Shown here: positions 1-5,723 of the stretch, piece by piece
Layout: each line of letters starts with the position of its first letter
How positions within the stretch are numbered: position 1 is the stretch's first letter
Source of the DNA: Actinomycetota bacterium
GTDB lineage: Bacteria; Actinomycetota; Humimicrobiia; Humimicrobiales; Humimicrobiaceae
Assembly (NCBI GenBank): GCA_003155275.1
Contig: PMCC01000161.1
Span: forward strand, 1-12,753
Reading direction: 5' to 3'
Length of the DNA stretch: 12,753 bases
Made by a program: the position numbers and the translations under genes
Notes under the pieces: model-generated
Seen by the model: only the letters and a program-made list of their open reading frames with translations
The model's database searches: none
Told to the model about the DNA's origin: nothing

Positions 1-23
1 CCAGTATATTTATTTTTATCCAT
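1..23 (-). CDS. ruvB: Possible start of ruvB (partial, runs off left edge)
   Basis: An ATG at 23-21 on the minus strand opens a frame (M-D-K-N-K-Y-T) that runs off the left edge after seven codons. It lies 6 nt after the ruvA stop. An AAGGAA-type ribosome binding site sits inside the last ruvA codons, at a spacing somewhat longer than ideal. In most bacteria ruvA is followed directly by ruvB, the AAA+ motor that drives Holliday-junction branch migration with RuvA, so position suggests RuvB. The seven visible residues carry no diagnostic motif. The identity therefore rests on gene order alone. Confidence 0.4.
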
Positions 24-29
24 GCTATT

Positions 30-620
30 CTACATTTCCTTCAATGCAATCTTTAGTATGTCTTCTGTACGTTTCTCAAGTAAAATATTTTTATCAATCT
101 TTTTTAATACATTATTTATTTCAGACATGCTGTATCCGAGAGTTTTTAATGCCTGCTTTACTTCAGAAATTTTCTCATTTTCTCCGAAAGTCCCTATGTA
201 TTCGGCTTCAAGTTCACTTTCTTCAAAAGTGTCCTTAAGTTCAAGAATCATTCTTTCTGCCAGTTTTTTACCTACACCAGGAATTCTCTTTATAAGATCG
301 ACGTCTTTTATTAAGATAATGCGCTTGAGCTCTTCTACTGAATATATCGAAAGAGAGCTTAAGGCAATCTTGACTGATATTCCGGATACATTGAAAAGTT
401 TTAAAAAAAGCTCTTTTTCGTTTACATTTAAAAAGCCTATGAGCCTTATTTCTTCTTCCCTTACATGGGTATGTATATTCAGTGTCACAACCTCACCGAC
501 TTCAGGAAGTTTTTCCAATGTCCTGCTTGAAATGAGCACCTCAAAGCCCACCCCGCCTGTTTGAAGGATTATGGCACCGGGCAATTTTTCAATAAGATTT
601 CCGGTAAGTCTTGCTATCAT
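30..620 (-). CDS. ruvA: Holliday junction branch migration protein RuvA
   Basis: RuvA binds four-way junctions as a tetramer and recruits the RuvB motor during recombinational repair in the cytoplasm. The product is 196 aa, normal for the family. The N-terminal OB-fold (about 1-62) begins MIARLTG, the usual RuvA start, and carries the acidic-pin residues E55 and E56 in the segment HVREEE. Two helix-hairpin-helix motifs follow (NVSGIS at 77-82 and IPGVGKKLAERM at 113-124). The C-terminal RuvB-binding domain III is about 145-196 (KQALKTLGYS). The open frame extends ten codons further to a TTG at 650, but the conserved N-terminus makes the ATG at 620 the better start. No good Shine-Dalgarno precedes it, so translation may depend on read-through from ruvC, 73 nt upstream. 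Confidence 0.93.
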   Translation of the reverse strand: MIARLTGNLIEKLPGAIILQTGGVGFEVLISSRTLEKLPEVGEVVTLNIHTHVREEEIRLIGFLNVNEKELFLKLFNVSGISVKIALSSLSIYSVEELKRIILIKDVDLIKRIPGVGKKLAERMILELKDTFEESELEAEYIGTFGENEKISEVKQALKTLGYSMSEINNVLKKIDKNILLEKRTEDILKIALKEM

Positions 621-693
621 TATTTTTGGGACTCTTTTTTTAAAATACAAGCCTTAAGAATATCATATTTTAAACTTGTAATTATTAAGCAAA

Positions 694-1218
694 TCATCTT
701 TTAAGGGTTGCGCTGACTTTATTGTTAAACTGGCTCATGCTCGCATGGCACATTGCCACACCGACTGCATCCCAACCATCATCCCGAACCGTAAAGAAAT
801 CATCTTTTACTCCAAGAATCATTTGGAGCATATACTTCATTTGTTTTTTTGTTGCCCTTCCATAACCTACAACGGCCTGTTTTACCTGCAATGGTGTGTA
901 TTCATAAATTGTAAGATTATTATTACATCCCGCAAGGATACATACTCCCCGCGCAGCGCCAACCGCCAGGGCAGTTTTTACATTAACGCTGAAAAATATA
1001 TCTTCAATGGCAAAGCAATCCGGGGAAAAATCTTTTATTATTAAGTTAAGTTCGTCATAAATAAGTTTAAATCTCTTAGGGTAAGGAAGATTACTTTTCG
1101 TTATTATGCACTTGCACAAAACAGGTACATAACGGTTTCCCCTGATATCCAAAATTCCCACGCCTGTGGTCTCAAGCCCCGGGTCTATACCGATTACTCT
1201 GGTATAATCACTGTTCAT
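694..1218 (-). CDS. ruvC: Crossover junction endodeoxyribonuclease RuvC
   Basis: RuvC is the metal-dependent dimeric nuclease that resolves Holliday junctions by paired nicks. The 174-aa product has the RNase H-like fold signature and all four expected acidic residues: D12 in VIGIDPG, E72 in AIEDIFF, and D147 and D150 in the C-terminal DGWDAVGVAMCH segment, matching E. coli D7, E66, D138 and D141. The ATG at 1218 is preceded immediately by an in-frame TAA, so no upstream start exists. An AGGAGG sequence lies 16 nt before the ATG, inside the last codons of yebC, which is a long spacing. It sits 8 nt after yebC and is almost certainly co-transcribed with it and with ruvA. Confidence 0.95.
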   Translation of the reverse strand: MNSDYTRVIGIDPGLETTGVGILDIRGNRYVPVLCKCIITKSNLPYPKRFKLIYDELNLIIKDFSPDCFAIEDIFFSVNVKTALAVGAARGVCILAGCNNNLTIYEYTPLQVKQAVVGYGRATKKQMKYMLQMILGVKDDFFTVRDDGWDAVGVAMCHASMSQFNNKVSATLKR

Positions 1219-1226
1219 TTAGGTTA

Positions 1227-1979
1227 TTAATCTTCCTCCTGGAAATATTCGTCGGGTATTTCCACATTGGAATATACGTTTTGTATATCATCATGATCCT
1301 CAAGGGTATTAATCATTCTTAATACTCTTTCTGCTTCTTTTTTTGAGACTTCCACGCTGGACTTGGGGACATAAGTGACTTCTGCGGACTTTACGTCTAT
1401 TTTATTTGCGCTTAATCCTTTCCTGACATTCATGAATTCAGTTGGAGGAGTGCTTATCTCATAAATACCGTCAACTTCCTGGATGTCTTCGGCGCCGGAG
1501 TCTATAACATCAAGCATAAATGCCTCTTCATCTTTAATAAGATCTTTGTCAACAAGGATAATTCCCTTTCTTTCAAAAAGCCATCCAACGCATCCAGTTT
1601 CACCAAGGTTGCCGCCGCTTTTTGAAAACATATTCCTTACTTCGGCAGCAGTCCTGTTTTTGTTTTCAGTCATAGCCTCGACCATTAAAGCTGTTCCACC
1701 GGGGCCATAGCCTTCATACATGATAGTTTCAAATTTTTCACCATCATCCCCTCCGGCTCCTTTTTTTATGGACCTGTCAATATTATCCTGGGGCATGTTA
1801 TATTCTTTTGCCTTTGCAATCGCATTTGCAAGCGCAAAGTTGTTGTCAGGATCTCCGCTGCCGCCTTCCCTTGCCGCAATCATCAGACTTTTAGACAGTT
1901 TGCCAAAAATATTTCCTCTTTTTGCATCTTCTTTTGCTTTTTTATGCTTGATTGAGTGCCATTTTGAATGACCCGACAT
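1227..1979 (-). CDS. yebC: YebC/PmpR (TACO1) family protein
   Basis: This 250-aa protein opens with the hallmark MSGHSKWHSIKHKKAKEDAK block of the YebC/PmpR/TACO1 family and is full length (family about 240-250 aa). Conserved signatures follow in order: FGKLSK, the AIAKAKEYNMPQDNIDRSIKKG stretch, MYEGYGPGG and the FSKSGGNLGETGCVGWLFERKG region. Members were long called transcriptional regulators (PmpR). More recent work on YebC and mitochondrial TACO1 points to a ribosome-associated factor that eases translation of difficult sequences such as proline runs. Which activity applies here cannot be read from sequence. The ATG at 1979 has a good GAGGGAG ribosome binding site 7 nt upstream. Placement just before ruvC is a common arrangement. 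Confidence 0.95.
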   Translation of the reverse strand: MSGHSKWHSIKHKKAKEDAKRGNIFGKLSKSLMIAAREGGSGDPDNNFALANAIAKAKEYNMPQDNIDRSIKKGAGGDDGEKFETIMYEGYGPGGTALMVEAMTENKNRTAAEVRNMFSKSGGNLGETGCVGWLFERKGIILVDKDLIKDEEAFMLDVIDSGAEDIQEVDGIYEISTPPTEFMNVRKGLSANKIDVKSAEVTYVPKSSVEVSKKEAERVLRMINTLEDHDDIQNVYSNVEIPDEYFQEED

Positions 1980-2044
1980 ATAAATCTCCCTCTTAAATTA
2001 ACCCTTAAACAATTTTTTAACCACTAATCTATGACTTGCTGATA

Positions 2045-2053
2045 ATTATCCCA
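2045..2053 (-). promoter_or_regulatory. Candidate extended -10 promoter element before yebC
   Basis: Read on the minus strand this is TGGGATAAT, a TGn extended -10 with five of six bases of TATAAT. No good -35 is visible 16-18 nt upstream. Transcription would start near 2038, giving a yebC leader of roughly 60 nt. The -10 bases overlap a perfect 10-bp palindrome (GATAATTATC, 2041-2050), which might be an operator or chance in AT-rich DNA. It would allow yebC-ruvCA to be transcribed apart from pdxST. Confidence 0.25.
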
Positions 2054-2104
2054 TAGTTTCTAAAGAACTTTTTTATAACTTCATAATTATTATATATTCA
2101 CTTC

Positions 2105-2824
2105 TTAATTATTCGCATCTGATTTTATCATATTTTTTGATTTAATGACCATATCAATAAAATATTGATGAATCCGTAAGTCATCTGTTAATTCCGGATG
2201 AAAAGCGCACACAAGCACATTTTCCTGCCTAGCCAAAACAGGCACCGAATCGACACTGCCTAAGACTTGCACTTTTTCTCCTGCTTTTTCAATCTTTGGC
2301 GCCCTGATAAATACTGCATGGAATTTATCAGGTCCGGCAGCGGTTTCAGCGCCAGATTCAAAAATAATATTATTATTTGCATTCGCTGAGCCAAGTTTAA
2401 GCACAACGGGAAGCTCGAAGCTGTCAACCTGCCTGCCATATGCGTTTCTGTCTACAGTTATGTCAATATACCCAAAGCCGAAACTGTCGCCTTTTACTTC
2501 TTCTGCAAGAAGTATAAGCCCTGCACATGTGCCGAATATCGGTTTTTTTTGATTGTAAAATTTTTCAAGTGCAGGCCCGAAGTTATATTTTTGCATAAGT
2601 TTGTAAATCGTGGTGCTTTCACCACCCGGTATAATAAGCCCATCCACAGAATCAAGGTGCTGCGGAAACTTAATTTCCCGTGCCATGGCGCCGCATTTTT
2701 TTATTGCACCTATGTGCTCCCTGAAAGCGCCTTGCAGCGCAAGCACCCCTATTACTGTATTTTTTACCGTTATGTCCGGGCCAGCTTTTACGTTATGTTC
2801 TTTCAATACTTCCATTACTAACAT
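2105..2824 (-). CDS. pdxT: Pyridoxal 5'-phosphate synthase glutaminase subunit PdxT
   Basis: PdxT is the class I glutaminase that hydrolyses glutamine and passes ammonia to PdxS in the DXP-independent PLP pathway. The 239-aa product carries VIGVLALQGAF (24-34), the GGES motif (67-70), the nucleophile C100 in FGTCAG, the DRNAYGRQ block (125-132), FIRAP (172-176) and the His209/Glu211 pair in FHPEL, so the catalytic triad is complete. Most family members begin one or two residues before IGVLALQG. Here the ATG at 2824 adds about 22 residues, and a second ATG at 2815 is also possible. Neither has a Shine-Dalgarno sequence, so the true start is uncertain. It follows pdxS by 61 nt. Confidence 0.94.
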   Translation of the reverse strand: MLVMEVLKEHNVKAGPDITVKNTVIGVLALQGAFREHIGAIKKCGAMAREIKFPQHLDSVDGLIIPGGESTTIYKLMQKYNFGPALEKFYNQKKPIFGTCAGLILLAEEVKGDSFGFGYIDITVDRNAYGRQVDSFELPVVLKLGSANANNNIIFESGAETAAGPDKFHAVFIRAPKIEKAGEKVQVLGSVDSVPVLARQENVLVCAFHPELTDDLRIHQYFIDMVIKSKNMIKSDANN

Positions 2825-2828
2825 TTTT

Positions 2829-2857
2829 AGTATCTAAATTAGTATTTAAAATATCAA
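2829..2857 (-). promoter_or_regulatory. Candidate promoter between pdxS and pdxT
   Basis: On the minus strand a TTGATA hexamer (2857-2852) and a GATACT hexamer (2834-2829) are separated by exactly 17 nt. They match the sigma-A -35 at five of six bases and the -10 at four of six. The -10 ends only 4 nt before the pdxT ATG at 2824. If used, it would give a leaderless or nearly leaderless transcript, which would fit the absence of a ribosome binding site. The match could also be chance in this AT-rich gap. Confidence 0.25.
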
Positions 2858-2885
2858 TTCTTTTGGCGCTTACTATATTATGGTA

Positions 2886-3767
2886 TTACCAGCCTCTGTG
2901 CGCCAATCGGTCATTTTCTGAAATCGTGCCTGTATGAATGCCCCTCATGGGTTCGCCCAGATTTCTTGACACTCTTGCCAGAACTTCATAATTATTGTAA
3001 TGAGTTGTGGCCTCTACAATTGCAGATGCCATTTTAAGAGGGTTTTCTGACTTGAATATTCCTGAACCAACGAAAATACCATCAGCGCCAAGCTGCATAA
3101 TAAGTGCAGCATCTGCAGGCGTTGCAAGCCCACCGGCAGAGAAATTAACTACAGGCAGAGCTTTATGCTCATGAACATAAAGAATAAGTTCGTATGGCGC
3201 CCCCATCTCTTTTGCGGCTGTCATCAGTTCTTCATACGGCAGGACCGCAATCCTTGCAATCTCGTCTTTTATAACCCTCATATGTTTTACTGCCTCTATC
3301 ACATCCCCTGTGCCTGCTTCACCTTTGGTCCTGATCATTGCAGCTCCTTCGCCGATACGCCTTAATGCTTCACCGAGGTTTGTTGCTCCGCATACAAAGG
3401 GCACCTTAAAGTCCCATTTGTTTATATGATATTTATCGTCTGCAGGGGTTAAAACCTCACTTTCATCAATATAATCAGCGCCAATAGATTCGAGTATACG
3501 TGCTTCTGCAAAGTGGCCTATTCTGCATTTTGCCATTACCGGTATTGAAACAGCATCCATAATCTTTAAAATAATCTCAGGGTCCGTCATCCTGGCCACT
3601 CCGCCTTCTGCCCTTATATCTGCAGGCACCCTCTCGAGCGCCATGACGGCTACTGCGCCGGCTTCCTGGGCAATTTTTGCCTGTTGTGGCGTTGTAACAT
3701 CCATTATTGCGCCGCCTTTTAACATTTCTGCAAGCCCGGCTTTTACTCTAATTGTACCTTTTTCCAT
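2886..3767 (-). CDS. pdxS: Pyridoxal 5'-phosphate synthase lyase subunit PdxS
   Basis: PdxS is the (beta/alpha)8 synthase that condenses ribose 5-phosphate, glyceraldehyde 3-phosphate and ammonia from PdxT into PLP, within a 12+12 PdxS-PdxT complex. At 293 aa it is full length and highly conserved. Visible landmarks are [13 protein letters not shown] with D23, [18 protein letters not shown], the Schiff-base lysine K80 in [11 protein letters not shown], the second catalytic lysine K148 in [12 protein letters not shown], and the phosphate-binding [32 protein letters not shown] region. The ATG at 3767 touches the htpX stop codon directly. Its AGGAGG ribosome binding site (3779-3784) lies inside the last htpX codons, so the two genes are very probably translated from one message. 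Confidence 0.97.
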   Translation of the reverse strand: MEKGTIRVKAGLAEMLKGGAIMDVTTPQQAKIAQEAGAVAVMALERVPADIRAEGGVARMTDPEIILKIMDAVSIPVMAKCRIGHFAEARILESIGADYIDESEVLTPADDKYHINKWDFKVPFVCGATNLGEALRRIGEGAAMIRTKGEAGTGDVIEAVKHMRVIKDEIARIAVLPYEELMTAAKEMGAPYELILYVHEHKALPVVNFSAGGLATPADAALIMQLGADGIFVGSGIFKSENPLKMASAIVEATTHYNNYEVLARVSRNLGEPMRGIHTGTISENDRLAHRGW

Positions 3768-4778
3768 TTAACTTATTTCCTCCTGTTTTATTTCATTATT
3801 TTTTTGTGCTTCAAGGGCTATTTCAGCCTCACTTTTTACTCCTATCCCCAAAGACATTTCCTGAAGTCTTTTTATCCTTTCTTCAATAGGCGGGTGTGAA
3901 TTAAACAAGCCGCTGAAAGCAACTTTTGTATTCTTTCCGAATGGTGATGCAATAAATATATGTTCAGTCGCATTATTTGCGGTCCTTACTTCACTGTACA
4001 TGCTGATTTTCTTTAAAGCATTTGCAAGCCCCGCGGGATACCTGGTAATTAAAGCTCCATTGGAATCTGCAAGATATTCCCTCTGCCTGCTGACTGCAAA
4101 TCTTATATACATTGCAATAAGGGGCGACAGTGCAATAAGGACCAGTCCGAGAATCATAAAAACCAGGCTGAAAATTCCACCACCGGCGTTTTTGTTTGAT
4201 GAGGAAGACCGCCCTCGCCCGCCAAATATGAAACTCCTGAACATTATATTGCTTATTATCGTTACCATACCTACTAGAATGACAATGATAGTGCCAAGTA
4301 AAATATCATAATTTTTAATATGTGAAAGCTCATGGGCAATTACCCCCTTAAGCTCCTCATCATCCAGATTGTTAATTATGCCGCGCGTTAAAACTACAAC
4401 GGCATTACCCGGGTTTCTGCCTGTTGCGAAGGCATTCATGCCTTGCTCTTCAATTACAAAAACTTTTGGCATTGGAATGCCGGCAGCAATAGACAGGCCC
4501 TCAGCCATGTAATATACTCTTGGGTTTTCTTCCCGCGAAAGCGGCGCAGCACCGGTAAGCCCAAGCACTATTTTGTCGCTGTAAAAATAGCTTCCAAAAC
4601 TTGCTATAATAGCAATAATCAGAGCAAAGACCATGAGAAGGATGGAATATTCCTGGCTTACTCCATAACGGTAATCTATATAATATCCTATTGCGAACCC
4701 GAGAGCTGCAATAAACATTACAAACAGAATAATTATAAAAGTTGTTCTTCTTCTGTTGCTGGCTATACGTTTATACAT
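3768..4778 (-). CDS. htpX: HtpX-type membrane zinc metalloprotease (M48 family)
   Basis: HtpX is an inner-membrane M48 protease that degrades misfolded membrane proteins. The 336-aa product has membrane segments near residues 13-35 and 45-66, the zinc motif HELSH (H149, E150, H153) in GVIAHELSHIKNYD, two further segments (about 158-181 and 202-226), and the third zinc ligand E234 in SRQREYLAD. A Gly/Ser/Arg-rich linker (about 186-202, GGRGRSSSSNKNAGGG) separates the last two segments. The C-terminal SHPPIEERIKRL signature is present. The frame is open to a TTG at 4811, but the ATG at 4778 has a good GGGGTGATT ribosome binding site (about 4782-4790) and starts MYKRIASNRRR just before the first membrane helix, so I chose it. 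The gene is 178 nt downstream of lemA, a common partner. Confidence 0.95.
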   Translation of the reverse strand: MYKRIASNRRRTTFIIILFVMFIAALGFAIGYYIDYRYGVSQEYSILLMVFALIIAIIASFGSYFYSDKIVLGLTGAAPLSREENPRVYYMAEGLSIAAGIPMPKVFVIEEQGMNAFATGRNPGNAVVVLTRGIINNLDDEELKGVIAHELSHIKNYDILLGTIIVILVGMVTIISNIMFRSFIFGGRGRSSSSNKNAGGGIFSLVFMILGLVLIALSPLIAMYIRFAVSRQREYLADSNGALITRYPAGLANALKKISMYSEVRTANNATEHIFIASPFGKNTKVAFSGLFNSHPPIEERIKRLQEMSLGIGVKSEAEIALEAQKNNEIKQEEIS

Positions 4779-4956
4779 TAAAATCACCCCACTTTTAAAG
4801 CCCAAGAACAATGAAAAGCTTTTTCAACTGCATTTCTTCTTTAACAGCATCCGTTTTAAGGAATATAATCAATAAATCGGGAATACTTTCATTTTTAGTT
4901 TGTCAGGCAAAAATATTTTTAATGACTTATATGCCGGCCCAAAGTTTTTTTATATA
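4779..4956 (-). other. Spacer between lemA and htpX
   Basis: This 178-nt AT-rich gap holds no ORF I can support and no convincing terminator or promoter. Two short inverted repeats occur: an AAAAATATTTTT palindrome near 4909-4920 and TGAAAAGCTTTTTCA near 4811-4825. Both lack a GC-rich stem followed by a U-tract. The gap is long enough for an internal promoter or mRNA processing site, so htpX-pdxST might be expressed partly independently of lemA. Confidence 0.4.
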
Positions 4957-5526
4957 TTAAAACTGTACTTTTACCGGCCCTCTTGCTTCAGGTTCTTCAA
5001 TTTCAAAATATTGTTTTGCAATAAACTTGAACCATCCGGCAAAAATATTTCCCGGGAAAGTCTGAATCCTGGTGTTGTAGGAAAGCACAGTGTCATTATA
5101 GAACTGCCTTGCATACGCAATGTTACTCTCAATCCCCTGCAGCTCTTCCATCATTTTTGTGAAATGCTGGTCCGCTTTAAGGTTTGGGTACTGTTCTGCA
5201 ACAGCAAAAAGTGTCTTTAGGGTCCCGGTTATCATGTTTGAGGCTTTTGCAGAATCTTCTACTGTCTGCGCCTGCATACCTAAACCCCTGGCTGCAATCA
5301 CCTTCTCGAGGGTTTCCTTTTCGTGCGCCGCATAGCCCTTGACTGTTTCAACAAGATTAGGGATGAGGTCATACCTTTTTCGCAGCTGCACATCAATCTG
5401 CGACCAGGCATTATCTATCCTGTTTCTCATAGTGACAATTCCATTGTAAATACCGACTCCGGCGAGTAGAATAATCACTATAATCACGATTACTACAATT
5501 ATCGGAACAAGTATCGCTGCCAGCAT
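4957..5526 (-). CDS. lemA: LemA family membrane protein
   Basis: LemA-family proteins have one N-terminal membrane helix and a cytoplasmic helical bundle. Their biochemical function is not settled. The 189-aa product has a strongly hydrophobic N-terminus (about 3-24), then YNGIVTMRNRIDNAWSQIDVQ and the family signature RYDLIPNLVETVKGYAAHE (51-69). The YARQFYNDTVLSYN segment and the C-terminal TFPGNIFA...YFE motif follow. The ATG at 5526 has a perfect AGGAGG ribosome binding site (5531-5536) and a good promoter upstream. It is the first gene of the leftward run. Adjacency to htpX is widespread and suggests a shared role in membrane protein quality control. Confidence 0.95.
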   Translation of the reverse strand: MLAAILVPIIVVIVIIVIILLAGVGIYNGIVTMRNRIDNAWSQIDVQLRKRYDLIPNLVETVKGYAAHEKETLEKVIAARGLGMQAQTVEDSAKASNMITGTLKTLFAVAEQYPNLKADQHFTKMMEELQGIESNIAYARQFYNDTVLSYNTRIQTFPGNIFAGWFKFIAKQYFEIEEPEARGPVKVQF

Positions 5527-5548
5527 AATTCCTCCTTATGTTAATATC

Positions 5549-5563
5549 CAATAATATTTATTG
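5549..5563. repeat. Short inverted repeat in the lemA leader
   Basis: CAATAA and TTATTG flank TAT, a perfect 6+3+6 inverted repeat. It would lie about 10-24 nt downstream of the predicted lemA transcription start, a position typical of a repressor site. The all-but-AT composition means chance cannot be excluded. Confidence 0.3.
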
Positions 5564-5578
5564 CATCCGCAAAACTTG

Positions 5579-5587
5579 ATTATAACA
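5579..5587 (-). promoter_or_regulatory. Extended -10 promoter of lemA
   Basis: The minus strand reads TGTTATAAT: a perfect TATAAT (5584-5579) with the TGn extension. The bases at the -35 distance (around GTCACT) are poor, as is usual for extended -10 promoters. Transcription would begin near 5572, giving a leader of about 45 nt before lemA. It is the best candidate promoter for the lemA-htpX-pdxST-yebC-ruvCA run. Confidence 0.6.
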
Positions 5588-5616
5588 TATTTGCTGATTT
5601 TAGTGACTTATTTATT

Positions 5617-5645
5617 TTTACACAATAGTGTTTTTATGGTATATT
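5617..5645 (+). promoter_or_regulatory. Promoter of the EF-G-like gene
   Basis: TTTACA (5617-5622) and TATATT (5640-5645) each match the sigma-A consensus at five of six bases. They are separated by exactly 17 nt, and a TG one base before the -10 adds an extended -10. Transcription would start near 5652, giving a leader of about 72 nt. The imperfect palindrome ACACAATAGTGT (5620-5631) overlaps the -35 end and spacer and could be an operator. No + strand promoter as good is visible elsewhere in this spacer. Confidence 0.6.
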
Positions 5646-5723
5646 TCTTTTAATTTTTTTTATGCATTCGTTAAATTCTGTGATATTTTTTTTAGACTAA
5701 TACTGTAATTTTAGGAGGAATTA

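Noticed and set aside
22..564. 180-aa plus-strand open frame opposite ruvA
   Set aside because: It is the complement of a well-supported ruvA; the Ser/Phe-rich translation is typical of antisense shadow frames.
621..650. TTG at 650 as the ruvA start
   Set aside because: The family N-terminus MIARLTG begins at the ATG at 620, and no better ribosome binding site precedes the TTG.
4779..4811. TTG at 4811 as the htpX start
   Set aside because: The ATG at 4778 has a well-spaced GGGGTGATT ribosome binding site and gives the expected short N-terminus before the first membrane helix.
4811..4825. TGAAAAGCTTTTTCA inverted repeat between lemA and htpX as a terminator
   Set aside because: The stem is almost entirely AT and is not followed by a clear U-tract on the transcribed strand; such repeats are frequent in this AT-rich spacer.
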